Shown here piece after piece: positions 26,509-35,387 of a stretch of 41,146 nt of DNA. This DNA is from Saprospiraceae bacterium. GTDB taxonomy: Bacteria; Bacteroidota; Bacteroidia; Chitinophagales; Saprospiraceae. Every line of letters begins with the position of its first letter. The stretch's first letter is position 1. The translations under genes and the position numbers were made by a program. Location of the stretch: NCBI GenBank assembly GCA_020631375.1, contig JAHDHJ010000002.1, positions 7,889-49,034 of the forward strand, read 5' to 3'. Below the pieces are notes generated by a model, which did no database searches, was not told the origin of the DNA, and saw nothing but the letters and a program-made list of their open reading frames with translations.

Positions 26509-27270
26509 ATGGATGCCCGATATAACACATTATTTATAGGGAAAGTTCTAAAAGTATATGATATACTGGACTCTACGAATAGTGAGGCGGAAAGATTATT
26601 GCAAAAAAACAAAATTCCAGAGGGTTCAATTGTTTATGCAAAAAAACAAAATAAAGGGCGTGGTCAAATGGGGAGCCAATGGTTGAGTGGAGCAGGCTTG
26701 AATCTTACTATAAGCCTTATTCTTTATCCGAAAATAGATTTCCCTAAAGAACAATTCCTCCTTAATCAAATCATTTCTTTGGGAATTAGGGATTGTTTGG
26801 ATATTCTGGAACTCAAAAATGTATCCATCAAATGGCCGAATGATATTTATATTAATGATAAGAAAATTTCGGGCATATTGATACAAAATTCTATTTCGGG
26901 CAAAAAAATATCGCATTCGATTATTGGAATCGGATTGAATGTGAATCAAAGTGGATTTGAGTATGGTGCAGGAAACCCTACTTCTATTTTTATTGAAAAA
27001 GGAAAAACATTTGAATTGGATAAGGTTTTAGAAATACTTTGTTCTACTTTGGAGAAAAGATATTTGATGTTGAAATCCGGAAAACAGGAATTATTGAAAG
27101 AAGAATATTACAAATACCTTTATAGGAAAGATTTGCTTTCTGAGTTCAAGAAAAAAGATGGGAGTTTATTCCAAGGAATAATACGGGGAATAGGTCCAGA
27201 GGGGAAATTGATCGTGGAAAATAAAGGAGTGATGGAATCTTTTTATTTTAAGGAAATTTCTTTTGCATGA
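26509..27270 (+). CDS. birA: Biotin--[acetyl-CoA-carboxylase] ligase
   Basis: Cytosolic enzyme that activates biotin with ATP and attaches it to the carrier domain of biotin-dependent carboxylases. It has 253 residues with the biotinyl-AMP loop NKGRGQMGSQW (about residues 48-58), the catalytic stretch SIKWPNDIY and KISGILIQ, and a small C-terminal SH3-like domain. The N-terminal helix-turn-helix of E. coli BirA is absent, so it is a ligase only and not a repressor. The last four bases (ATGA) overlap the start of the GSCFA gene, indicating translational coupling. Confidence 0.95.
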   Translation: MDARYNTLFIGKVLKVYDILDSTNSEAERLLQKNKIPEGSIVYAKKQNKGRGQMGSQWLSGAGLNLTISLILYPKIDFPKEQFLLNQIISLGIRDCLDILELKNVSIKWPNDIYINDKKISGILIQNSISGKKISHSIIGIGLNVNQSGFEYGAGNPTSIFIEKGKTFELDKVLEILCSTLEKRYLMLKSGKQELLKEEYYKYLYRKDLLSEFKKKDGSLFQGIIRGIGPEGKLIVENKGVMESFYFKEISFA

Positions 27271-28238
27271 ACTTTAGAACGGAAATAATTCCGGAACATA
27301 AGCCGAAAATAGTTTACGGAAATAAAATGTTTTGCATCGGTTCTTGTTTCGCAGAAAATATTGGGAATAAATTATCGGAATCTAAATTTGATGTAAATAC
27401 TAATCCTTTTGGAATTTTATATAATCCGATTTCTATTGCTGATGGATTGGAGAGGATATTATCAGGAGAAAATTTCGAGGGAAGCGATTTGTTTTTTGAT
27501 GGCGAACTGTGGCACAGTTGGATGCATCATGGACAATTTTCTTCAATGGAAAAAGGAGATTGTCTTTTGAAAATAAATTCTGCCTTGGAAAAAGCGATTG
27601 ATTTTTTTGCTAAAACAGATGTCTTAATCATAACATTGGGGACGGCTTTTGTTTACAAGAAGAAAAATGAAAATAAAATTGTAGCGAACTGCCATAAGGT
27701 TCCAAACCACCAATTTAATAAAATCAGATTGGATGTAGAGGAGATTTATAATGCCTTGCATCAATCATTGGAAAAAATCAAATCCCGATTTCCCAAAATC
27801 AATGTTATTTTGACGGTTAGTCCTGTCAGGCACGTCAGGGACGGACTTTTGGAAAACCAGAAAAGCAAATCTATTTTGCTATTGGCTATTGAAAAATTAA
27901 TTCGTGAATTGGAAGATGTGGATTATTTTCCCTCTTATGAAATTCAAATGGATGAACTAAGGGATTACCGTTTTTACAATCCGGATCTGATTCATCCGAA
28001 TGAAATGGCAATTGAATATATTTGGAAAAAATTCAGAGCCGCTTATTTTTTTGAAAAGACAAAAGAGGAGTATATTGAGGTGATGAAAATAGTACAAGGA
28101 TTCAATCACAGGGTTTTGCAAGAGGGGACTCCATCCCATATTCAATTTGTCGAATCACAGGTTAGGAAAGCGACTGAAATAATGAAAAAAATCCCTGTAA
28201 ATTTTGAATTGGAAATAGAATCTATTCAAGGGAAATGA
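27267..28238 (+). CDS. GSCFA-domain protein
   Basis: A 323-residue protein of the GSCFA family, named for the motif seen here as FCIGSCFAENIG near residue 22. The family is related to SGNH/GDSL hydrolases and is common in Bacteroidota and alphaproteobacteria; its substrate is not established. Other conserved stretches are NPFGILYNPISI, LIITLGTAFVY, LTVSPVRHVRDG and LIHPNEMA, the last resembling the Asp/His end of an SGNH site. There is no signal peptide. It is translationally coupled to birA by a 4-bp overlap. It meets the convergent anti-sigma-like gene after 17 bp. Confidence 0.88.
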   Translation: MNFRTEIIPEHKPKIVYGNKMFCIGSCFAENIGNKLSESKFDVNTNPFGILYNPISIADGLERILSGENFEGSDLFFDGELWHSWMHHGQFSSMEKGDCLLKINSALEKAIDFFAKTDVLIITLGTAFVYKKKNENKIVANCHKVPNHQFNKIRLDVEEIYNALHQSLEKIKSRFPKINVILTVSPVRHVRDGLLENQKSKSILLLAIEKLIRELEDVDYFPSYEIQMDELRDYRFYNPDLIHPNEMAIEYIWKKFRAAYFFEKTKEEYIEVMKIVQGFNHRVLQEGTPSHIQFVESQVRKATEIMKKIPVNFELEIESIQGK

Positions 28239-28255
28239 GTCAGCTCTCTTTAGAC

Positions 28256-29035
28256 TTACTCAATTTGCTCCAACAAAGTTTTCGCTTTTCTAGCATAAAA
28301 GGGCGGTCCATTTTTTTCCAGATCCCTTAGGGTTTCCTTGGCAGATTCTTCTTCTCTCATTTTTATTTGGGCCAATGCGAGAAACCATTTGGCAGAATCA
28401 TTATATTCCGAATCCAAGCCTGCAACGACAGAAAGATATTCAATTGCTTTTTTAGGGTTTTTCGTTTGCAAATGGGAAACGCCTAAATAGAATGTTGCTT
28501 GGGGTTCTCCTATGTTTTCTTCTAGATATGTCTCAAAATAAACAATAGCTTCACTATAATCTTCATCCAAATAGTGGCTTGTCCCTTGCTGAAGTACGGT
28601 ATTAATAGCTGTTCCGTCTTCTGAATTCCCATCCCTCAATTCAAACATTTTCGGATCATCATAACCTTGGAACTGCTCTGCAAAAGTTCGTTCTGGGGCG
28701 CTATCATTCCAATACATATAACTCCCCATCATGGTTACCACACCAATCATCGCTGCTGCAATTCTGTTTATGTAAGGAGAAATAGAATGTATTTTATGTG
28801 AACTGCTAGGAAATTCTACTTTGGATTTGAATTTATTGAAGCTAGGGATTTTATCTAACTCATCTATGCCGAATTCCTCGAAGCCTTCCATAGCATCTTC
28901 ATTTAAGGAAGATGATGACATGATTTTTTCAATTTCGTGCCTTTCCTTATTCGTGGTATCCCTATCTAAATATTTACGGATATCGTTTTTTGTAAGTCTT
29001 GTACTCTTACAGAATATGTCTCTTAGCTTCAACAT
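28256..29035 (-). CDS. Anti-sigma-like membrane protein with TPR-type C-terminus
   Basis: A 259-residue single-pass membrane protein. The N-terminal cytoplasmic part (LTKNDIRKYLDRDTTNKERHEIE, cited by its ends LTKNDIRKYL and RHEIEKIM, then NEDAMEGFEEFG) resembles the short helical sensor region found before membrane segments in Bacteroidota partners of ECF sigma factors, but without the HxxxCxxC zinc motif. The transmembrane helix spans about residues 89-109. The periplasmic part carries two or three TPR-like repeats (TFYLGVSHLQTKNPKKAIEYL). It begins 4 nt after the stop of the sigma factor gene, so the two are one operon. The role as its regulator is inferred from position and topology. Confidence 0.72.
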   Translation of the reverse strand: MLKLRDIFCKSTRLTKNDIRKYLDRDTTNKERHEIEKIMSSSSLNEDAMEGFEEFGIDELDKIPSFNKFKSKVEFPSSSHKIHSISPYINRIAAAMIGVVTMMGSYMYWNDSAPERTFAEQFQGYDDPKMFELRDGNSEDGTAINTVLQQGTSHYLDEDYSEAIVYFETYLEENIGEPQATFYLGVSHLQTKNPKKAIEYLSVVAGLDSEYNDSAKWFLALAQIKMREEESAKETLRDLEKNGPPFYARKAKTLLEQIE

Positions 29036-29039
29036 GAGC

Positions 29040-29654
29040 TTATGCCCTTGATTTTAGTTCTAATATAATTGTTCTAAGGTTCCTTTTTCCGTTCTGAATG
29101 TGACTTTTGACCTTTATCAAAGGATAATTTAGTTTTTCAGCTATTTCCTTATACGAAAGGCTATCCATAAAGAATGCGTGAATACATGCTTTTTGGTCAG
29201 CATTCAATCTTTTCATCGCTTTTAGAATTAGGATTTCATCCAATTCTGAACCCTCCCTATTATATAGACTCAAAAAGCCCTCATTTTCCATAAAAAAATC
29301 AGAGTTTTTTTCAAATTTTTTTTCATCGAGTTCCGAAACAATGATTTTGTTTTTCCCCCTAAACCTACTCAAACAATGATTCCGTACCACTTTATGCAGC
29401 CATGTACTAAAAAAATCAATTTTTTCCTGTTGGGGAATCTTATGGATAAGTGCCTCAAAGATATCATTAGTTGCATCTTTGCTATCCTCTACATTCTTAA
29501 GGTATTTTAGGCAGGAGCCATATACTAGGTATACATAACGTTGATAAAGCTCTTCAAATGAATCCATGTCCCCTGTCTTAGAAAAGCGAACGGTGAGTTC
29601 CTCATCTGTACATGGTTTAAGATCCCTCTTTTTTTCTTTGGAAAAAAAAGCCAT
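29040..29654 (-). CDS. ECF-type RNA polymerase sigma factor
   Basis: A 204-residue sigma-70-family factor of the extracytoplasmic-function class, which directs RNA polymerase to a specific promoter set. Region 2 is visible as FEELYQRYVYLVYGSCLKYL and DATNDIFEALI, and region 4 as LNADQKACIHAFFMDSLSYKEIAEKL, cited by LNADQKACIHAFF and SYKEIAEKL, then VKSHIQNGKRNLR as the recognition helix. The ATG at 29654 is preceded by an A/T-rich leader without a TAnnTTTG box, so it may be autoregulated from a different promoter type. It is followed by its probable membrane regulator. Confidence 0.9.
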   Translation of the reverse strand: MAFFSKEKKRDLKPCTDEELTVRFSKTGDMDSFEELYQRYVYLVYGSCLKYLKNVEDSKDATNDIFEALIHKIPQQEKIDFFSTWLHKVVRNHCLSRFRGKNKIIVSELDEKKFEKNSDFFMENEGFLSLYNREGSELDEILILKAMKRLNADQKACIHAFFMDSLSYKEIAEKLNYPLIKVKSHIQNGKRNLRTIILELKSRA

Positions 29655-29820
29655 TTTGAAAATACTTTATCTTTATATCGAGTAAATTGTGTGTGTGTTT
29701 GAAACCTGAAAACTAATGATTCTTTTTTGAATGAATTAGCAATGCTAGTATTCGACTAGCCAAGATAAGAAAATTTGGATATTCCATTAATAATAATGGA
29801 GATAAGAAAGCAATAAAAGA

Positions 29821-30921
29821 TTATTCAAGCACCTTGGTTTTGGATAAAATGAGTTCAACCCCTTGCATAAGATCCCTTTTTTTCTTTCCTGGAGCATAGA
29901 CAAATCCATCAACAAAAATCAATTCATTTTTATCTGCATCATGAATGACATAAGTAGCGAATGGACCTCCCATCATATCTCTCGGATCACTCATTTCCCA
30001 TATGCCTTTGAGTTGCTTTGAGAATTTGCCGTCTATGGGGCGGTTTTCATGATATAGAGATAAATCTATATCGTTTACTCTCATGAAAGAACCATCTACC
30101 TGCCCAGATTCGACATACCATTTCCCTATGGAATCCCTCATGGATTTGATGTTTTCGGGTTTCAATTGGTCAGTATCCTTATAAGGAACCTTGTAAACGA
30201 AAATATTATTATGGGCATGTTTATTGAACTTTCGCATCCAGATGAAACCTTTCTCTTTATTATGGTGTGCCAATATATAATCTCCAGGTACTTGGACTTC
30301 CAAGCCAAAATCTTCTTTGATAAGATTCATAAGGCTGGAACTTCTGCCACTGATATACGTTCTGGCATCCAGCATACTGGCATCGCTTTTTCTTACGAGG
30401 CTGGAAATAGATGCACTTTTATCTTTGATGTTTTGAATCATTGCAGCTTCTCCCTTAGAATAGAAGAATAATACATTTTGATTGTTCGCCCAACGGTTTT
30501 CACTGATTTTAATACCTGATTTTTCTTCGGATTCATCTAATTTCAACATGTTTTCTTCTCCCAAAATATTACTAATAAATGTTCCTGTTGGAGAACTCGT
30601 ACCTTCTACATCTCCTAGAAAAATCATAAAACGGAATCTTTTCCTATGATTATCTTCGTCGATTTCATGCATCGTAAAATGTTGCAAATCAAAGAGAGGC
30701 TCAGGTTGTGGCAATACGGGATAGGCTGCTGCCAGATAATAACGTAATGTATCCCCAACAGGTCCATCCCAGACATTCTGATCCGCAACGACAACTATTC
30801 TATTCAGAGAACCAAAAGATTGGGGTGCCGGTTGAAGCGACACCGTGTTACAACTTATAATAAGGGAATATCCTATTACAACGATGGTCAACCACAGGAT
30901 TTTGCTTAGTTTGTTATTCAT
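29821..30921 (-). CDS. DUF4837-family lipoprotein
   Basis: A 366-residue envelope lipoprotein. The frame is open to 31059, but the ATG at 30921 is preferred because it begins a signal peptide (MNNKLSKILWLTIVVIGYSL) ending in a lipobox, IISC, with Cys24. The conserved block VVVADQNVWDGPVGDTLRYY followed by LPQPEPLFDLQHF is the hallmark of DUF4837, a Bacteroidota family of unknown function. The C-terminal half contains a second globular part ending in GVELILSKT. It lies downstream of the lytic transglycosylase gene on the same strand but beyond a strong terminator, so it probably has its own promoter. Confidence 0.88.
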   Translation of the reverse strand: MNNKLSKILWLTIVVIGYSLIISCNTVSLQPAPQSFGSLNRIVVVADQNVWDGPVGDTLRYYLAAAYPVLPQPEPLFDLQHFTMHEIDEDNHRKRFRFMIFLGDVEGTSSPTGTFISNILGEENMLKLDESEEKSGIKISENRWANNQNVLFFYSKGEAAMIQNIKDKSASISSLVRKSDASMLDARTYISGRSSSLMNLIKEDFGLEVQVPGDYILAHHNKEKGFIWMRKFNKHAHNNIFVYKVPYKDTDQLKPENIKSMRDSIGKWYVESGQVDGSFMRVNDIDLSLYHENRPIDGKFSKQLKGIWEMSDPRDMMGGPFATYVIHDADKNELIFVDGFVYAPGKKKRDLMQGVELILSKTKVLE

Positions 30922-31082
30922 ATTCTGAAACCCCAGATTGGGAATTTGTATAATATCAGTTTCCCTCTTTATATATTTTGGAAAACTATAAGGTTTGTAA
31001 AATAAATGGCAACTTGGGTAAATATAAGCACGATATTCTAATAGATGCGAAGATCGCAAATTTTGTTGTTTTATCGCTAAAC

Positions 31083-31125
31083 AAAAATAGCCTATAAAAC
31101 CGAATTTGTTTTATAGGCTATTTTT
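31083..31125 (-). terminator. Terminator after the lytic transglycosylase gene
   Basis: A perfect 18-bp stem (31083-31100 with 31108-31125) and 7-nt loop, with A/T runs on both sides; it lies 20 bp beyond the stop codon of the transglycosylase gene. It also blocks readthrough toward the DUF4837 gene. Confidence 0.92.
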
Positions 31126-31145
31126 ATTGTAAGAACATTCTAATG

Positions 31146-32654
31146 CTATAATTGCCTTATCATAAGGACATTTCCAGACTTTATCTGCCCAATGGAACTT
31201 ATATGGTTATCTTCCAGTATGTCTTCTATCGTAACACCTTCGAATTTATCTGCAATATCATTAATGGATTCTCCCCGCCTTATCGAATAATAAATATAAT
31301 CACCCGACTGTTCTTTTGAGTTTGGATCATTGGATTTTGGACGGGGTTTAGAATGTTTATATGCAAGCTTGACCTTTTCTGTATAAATTGGTTGTACGCT
31401 TTTTGCTTGTTCAGATTGAATAGGATCCAATGCTACATAGTGTCTGGGTTTCTTATGAAATGCCACTCGTTCAAAAAGTACCAAATGTTGCCCCGAATGA
31501 AGAATAGAGCTAGCTAGCTGATTCCAGGAACGAATGTTTTCAGGCTTACAATTAAAAATCCTAGCCACAGAAACAATATCATCTCCATCCCTTACTATAT
31601 ATTCCGTTTGAACTGTTTTATATACGACTCCGGGAAGTTCATTTTTCTTAGGAACATGGTAATTTATAGATTCAGAGTCCGGAGGAAGGTTTTCATGGAT
31701 AAAACTACCTATGTAATGATAGGGAAGAATCAGGAAATCACCCTCAGTGCTTCCGGGTATATAGCCACGCGCATAGGATGGGTTCAGTTTTTGTATGATG
31801 TGGACGGGAGCACCGGATTGTTCAGATATTTCATTGAATGTGGTTCTTTTATAGACTTTTGTAGTTTCAGTGATTTGTAAGTCAAATTCTGGATAAACGG
31901 GAGTCAGACCATGATATGTGTAGTAATTCGCAATATAGGAAGCAGCAATATAACCAGGAACATAACTTCTGGTCTCTTTGGGTAGATATTTTTGTATTCT
32001 CCAAAAATTCTTGCTTCTGCCTTTTTTGATGGCTTTGTTGACCCTCCCCGGACCTGCATTATATGCTGCCAACGCCAATGCCCAATCTCCGTATCTTCTA
32101 TGGAGATCTTTAAGGAATTTAGCTGCTGCTTCGGAAGATTTATGTGGATCTTTCCTTTCATCCACAGTATCATTGATTTTTAGGCCGTATGCTCTTCCTG
32201 TAGCTGGCATGAATTGCCAAAGCCCAACTGCTCCTGCTTTTGATTTCGCAGTGGGATTTAGGGCTGATTCTAAAATTGGTAAATATTTAAGTGCTTCGGG
32301 TAGGTTGTATTTTTTTAAATATTCTTCGAAAATCGGAAAGTACATTGCTGTTTTGCCGAGCCATACTTCTGTGGACTCATGCTTCCTTACTGTGTAAGTC
32401 TTGATAAAGGCTCTTACTCCGCTTGTTAATCGGGGGCGGACAGTATTAATTGACAATTCGGATAAGCGCTCCCTTAGCTCATTATCAGTATAGGATGGAT
32501 AGATTTCAGGAAGCACAGCATAAGGTCCCGGTGTGCTACTGACATTCGCAACGGCATTTTGATTGACTGGATTGTTTGGATTTTGGGCTTTGGAAATAGC
32601 ATTGCCAAATAACAAAATGCACCAGAATATTAATGATAATATGGTTTTCTGCAT
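31146..32654 (-). CDS. MltD-like lytic transglycosylase with two LysM domains
   Basis: A 502-residue periplasmic murein enzyme that cleaves glycan strands to form 1,6-anhydro ends. A signal peptide (to about SKAQ, residue 24) precedes a family-1 SLT domain. The catalytic Glu129 is in [10 protein letters not shown], with [18 protein letters not shown] and [17 protein letters not shown] completing the fold. Two C-terminal LysM modules bind peptidoglycan: about residues 353-400 ([16 protein letters not shown]) and 455-500 ([17 protein letters not shown]). The architecture matches MltD, but without an obvious lipobox. Ends at a strong terminator; a -7 box lies just upstream. Confidence 0.94.
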   Translation of the reverse strand: MQKTILSLIFWCILLFGNAISKAQNPNNPVNQNAVANVSSTPGPYAVLPEIYPSYTDNELRERLSELSINTVRPRLTSGVRAFIKTYTVRKHESTEVWLGKTAMYFPIFEEYLKKYNLPEALKYLPILESALNPTAKSKAGAVGLWQFMPATGRAYGLKINDTVDERKDPHKSSEAAAKFLKDLHRRYGDWALALAAYNAGPGRVNKAIKKGRSKNFWRIQKYLPKETRSYVPGYIAASYIANYYTYHGLTPVYPEFDLQITETTKVYKRTTFNEISEQSGAPVHIIQKLNPSYARGYIPGSTEGDFLILPYHYIGSFIHENLPPDSESINYHVPKKNELPGVVYKTVQTEYIVRDGDDIVSVARIFNCKPENIRSWNQLASSILHSGQHLVLFERVAFHKKPRHYVALDPIQSEQAKSVQPIYTEKVKLAYKHSKPRPKSNDPNSKEQSGDYIYYSIRRGESINDIADKFEGVTIEDILEDNHISSIGQIKSGNVLMIRQL

Positions 32655-32679
32655 TCTTTTGATTGTTCACAGTTCTTGC

Positions 32680-32687
32680 CAAAGATA
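32680..32687 (-). promoter_or_regulatory. -7 box (TATCTTTG) for the lytic transglycosylase gene
   Basis: An exact TAnnTTTG match, 25 bp upstream of the start codon. No -33 TTG was found at standard spacing. Confidence 0.55.
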
Positions 32688-32821
32688 GGAAATAAACCTT
32701 GTTTTTATAGGGCTTTAAGCAAAACGAAGCATTCTATTTTTGCTTCCTTAGATGTTGGAAACCATGTTAATAACTTTTATGAAGAATAATTGTCAATCAT
32801 TATGCCTTGTTTGACAGTAGC

Positions 32822-33463
32822 TTACTTGTTTTCTTCTATAAAGCCTTTGATGAATAAGGATATTTCTTGTGGTTCGGTGTTAGACAAAATTTTAACAAGT
32901 TTTGTCTGCATTCCTTTCTTAGATTGGGTGTTAAACGTCACTAATATCTCTCCTTTCTCACCCGGAGCAACGGGTTCTCGGGACCATTCAGGTACCGTAC
33001 AACCACAAGGTGCAGACACATCGTAAAAGTAAAGGGGATTTTTCCCCGTATTTGTAAAATGATAGGTGAATTGTAATACTTCGCCCTCCTTTGCCTTATC
33101 GAAATTCATTGTTTGTGATTTGAACCTAACGATTGTACTGGGAATATTATCCGAATCCATTTGTTCTTTAGGCGTCATTTGGGTGGCAGTCATATAACGG
33201 GAATATTCCATTATCTTCTTAACAGTTGCTTCCGTAGGCATATTATTGTCGGCTTTGTAAATCCGTTCTTGTTTTTCCTCTGCAGTTTCTTTGCTCCGGG
33301 TTAATAAGTATTCGGAGAATTTAAGGAGTTCTTCCTGTTCTGCTTTCGGCAATTCGGCAGCTATGGCTTTAATTTTGTCAACATTGTTGTCTTTTTGGGC
33401 TAGTAAAATATTGGAAACAGCTAGAAAGAATAAGATGCTAAGGGAAATTTTTAAAATATTCAT
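32822..33463 (-). CDS. DUF1573-domain secreted protein
   Basis: A 213-residue exported protein. A signal peptide (MNILKISLSILFFLAVSNILLAQ, cited here as MNILKISLSILFFLAVSN) is followed by a charged helical region and then a DUF1573 immunoglobulin-like beta-sandwich. Its typical core is visible: FTNTGKNPLYFYDVSAPCGC, then VAPGEKGEILVTFNT. The CGC in that motif is characteristic of the family. DUF1573 proteins are abundant in the Bacteroidota envelope and their role is not established. The gene is separate from its neighbours, with a candidate promoter upstream. Confidence 0.88.
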   Translation of the reverse strand: MNILKISLSILFFLAVSNILLAQKDNNVDKIKAIAAELPKAEQEELLKFSEYLLTRSKETAEEKQERIYKADNNMPTEATVKKIMEYSRYMTATQMTPKEQMDSDNIPSTIVRFKSQTMNFDKAKEGEVLQFTYHFTNTGKNPLYFYDVSAPCGCTVPEWSREPVAPGEKGEILVTFNTQSKKGMQTKLVKILSNTEPQEISLFIKGFIEENK

Positions 33464-33490
33464 ATGACCTGATAATGATTTAATGAGGCA

Positions 33491-33521
33491 CGAAGCTAGT
33501 TAGGAAAAAGAGTTTCGACAA
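33491..33521 (-). promoter_or_regulatory. Candidate promoter for the DUF1573 gene
   Basis: On the minus strand TTG (33519-33521), a 20-nt spacer, then TAGCTTCG (33491-33498). It has the right spacing for the Bacteroidota -33/-7 pair but one mismatch in the -7 box. Confidence 0.35.
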
Positions 33522-33665
33522 GTTTTTAACTTTATTTAATGTGTAATATTGGCAAAGCCAGCTTGTGAGAAAGCGGAAGGGGTGCCGGATTGCTATTGAT
33601 TTCTTACAAAAACCATCCCATTAATGCTGTTTTTCTGATATTGAATCAGAATTAATTTCAAAACC

Positions 33666-33697
33666 AATTAGATAATTCAAGTTGCGTAAAACGCAAC
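33666..33697 (-). repeat. TTGCG palindrome with conserved flank, copy A
   Basis: GTTGCGTTTTACGCAAC on the minus strand (33681-33697) followed by TTGAATTATCTAATT. The same palindrome and flank (two differences) recur at 38124-38155. It begins 5 bp after the nadB stop codon. It has no T run, so it is not a standard terminator. Confidence 0.75.
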
Positions 33698-33702
33698 AGA
33701 CT

Positions 33703-35313
33703 TTAGATAATAGTCTTATCCACAAAATCCAGAGCTTCCGGATAATCTGTTGTGAAATGCAAACCCCGACTTTCTCTTCTCATGGAAGCAGAATGTGTCA
33801 CGAGATAACCGATAGTTATAAGGTTCCGTAATTCGCACAATTGAGGCGAAATGGCAGTTGAACGATATAATTCCTCTGTTTCCGCATGTAATAATTTCAA
33901 TCGGTCCAAGGCTCTTTTTATACGGACATTAGAACGGACAATACCTACATAACTACTCATGATTTCCTTGAGTTCTTTCATGCTTTGGGTGATAAGGACC
34001 ATTTCCTTGGGTTCCATGGTTCCCATTGCGTCCCAATCCGGTATTTCATACTTGATATCGAAACGAGAAATTTCTTTAATAATATCAAAATGTATCCTGT
34101 GGGCATAAACCATTGCTTCCAACAGGGAGTTAGAAGCCAAACGATTCGCTCCGTGCAGACCTGTTTGAGTACATTCGCCGCAGGCGTACAATCTCCTGAT
34201 GGAAGTCCTGCCATTGGTGTCAACCTTAATACCACCACACATATAGTGACAAGCGGGAGTAACGGGTATGTAATCTTTCATTGGGTCTATTCCCAAGCTC
34301 ATGCACTTATCATAAATCGTAGGGAAATGTCTATAAAAGCCTTCCTTGTCCAAGTGGGTGCAATCCAGATATACATGCTCCGATCCGCTTTTTTTCATTT
34401 CGTTATCAATAGCCCTTGCTACAATGTCACGGGGAGCCAAGGATTTCCTTGGGTCATAATTCTGCATGAATTCTTCCTTGTTGATATCCCTCAGAATTGC
34501 TCCATAACCCCTCACAGCTTCTGAAACCAAAAAGTCAGGATTCTCTCCTGCCGGATTATAAAGAGCCGTTGGGTGGAATTGTACGAATTCCATGCTTTCA
34601 ACCCTCCCTTTTGCTCTGTAAACCATAGCAACACCATCCCCTGTTGCGATTGTCGGGTTTGTGGTATTCCTATATATCTGTCCAGCCCCTCCTGTCGCAA
34701 CGACCGTTATCTTCGCCAAGAATGTTATAATGTCCCCATCTGTCTTATCCAAGATATACGCACCATAACAGTCGATATTGGGTGTAACCCTTGTTATATT
34801 GTAACCCAAATTATGCGGGGTCAGCAAATTGATTGCAAAATAATGTTCATAAACATCAATGTTCTCAAGGGATTTGGCTTTTTCCATCAGGGCCCGTTGG
34901 ATTTCCCAACCCGTTAAATCCTTATAGTGGAGAATTCTGTTTTCGGAATGCCCTCCCTCTTTCCCAAGGTCATATTCTTCATCATTACTTTTGTCCTTGT
35001 CAAAACGGGTTCCCCAATCTATGATTTCCCTTACACGTTCCGGACCTTCCTCTACAACAATACGGACAACTTCTTCATTGCACAAACCATCTCCGGCATC
35101 CAAAGTGTCCTCAATGTGTTTCTGATGGTTGTCTGTATCCTTGTTCCATACGGCGGCTACGCCCCCTTGGGCATATCGGGTATTACTTTCCCCTTGTTCC
35201 ACTTTCGTGATAATGGATATTTTCAAATCAGGTCTTGCTTCTGCTGTTTTGATAGCCAATGTTAAACCTGCAATACCCGAACCCAATATTAATACGTCAG
35301 TAGTCTTTTTCAA
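33703..35313 (-). CDS. nadB: L-aspartate oxidase
   Basis: FAD enzyme that oxidises L-aspartate to iminoaspartate, the first step of de novo NAD synthesis. It has 536 residues. The FAD dinucleotide fold begins at once (LILGSGIAGLTLAI), followed by TRYAQGGVAAVW, MEFVQFHPTALYNP, ARDIVARAID and YACGECTQTGLHGANRLASN, cited by YACGECTQTGLHGANRL, all typical of NadB rather than of succinate dehydrogenase. The expected start residue is encoded by TTG (35313); no upstream in-frame ATG exists, and a -7 box lies 20 bp upstream. nadA and nadC are not in the window; nadD is two genes upstream. Confidence 0.95.
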   Translation of the reverse strand: MKKTTDVLILGSGIAGLTLAIKTAEARPDLKISIITKVEQGESNTRYAQGGVAAVWNKDTDNHQKHIEDTLDAGDGLCNEEVVRIVVEEGPERVREIIDWGTRFDKDKSNDEEYDLGKEGGHSENRILHYKDLTGWEIQRALMEKAKSLENIDVYEHYFAINLLTPHNLGYNITRVTPNIDCYGAYILDKTDGDIITFLAKITVVATGGAGQIYRNTTNPTIATGDGVAMVYRAKGRVESMEFVQFHPTALYNPAGENPDFLVSEAVRGYGAILRDINKEEFMQNYDPRKSLAPRDIVARAIDNEMKKSGSEHVYLDCTHLDKEGFYRHFPTIYDKCMSLGIDPMKDYIPVTPACHYMCGGIKVDTNGRTSIRRLYACGECTQTGLHGANRLASNSLLEAMVYAHRIHFDIIKEISRFDIKYEIPDWDAMGTMEPKEMVLITQSMKELKEIMSSYVGIVRSNVRIKRALDRLKLLHAETEELYRSTAISPQLCELRNLITIGYLVTHSASMRRESRGLHFTTDYPEALDFVDKTII

Positions 35314-35333
35314 TGCTTTAGAATTTTACTGAA

Positions 35334-35341
35334 CAAAAATA
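35334..35341 (-). promoter_or_regulatory. -7 box (TATTTTTG) for nadB
   Basis: An exact TAnnTTTG match 20 bp upstream of the TTG start. It gives a leader of about 14 nt and so supports that start. Confidence 0.55.
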
Positions 35342-35342
35342 A

Positions 35343-35367
35343 ACATTCATTCTTTAGGAATGAATGT
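35343..35367 (-). terminator. Hairpin terminator after menE
   Basis: A perfect 10-bp stem (ACATTCATTC with GAATGAATGT, 5-nt loop) followed on the minus strand by TTATTTTTG. The T run overlaps the nadB -7 box, so termination of menE and initiation of nadB are packed into 35 bp. Confidence 0.65.
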
Positions 35368-35387
35368 GCTTAAAATATTTTTGGTTT

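Noticed and set aside
29783-29800. Terminator after the DUF4837 gene (TCCATTA hairpin)
   Set aside because: The stem is only 7 bp, mostly A/T, and has no T run in the needed direction.
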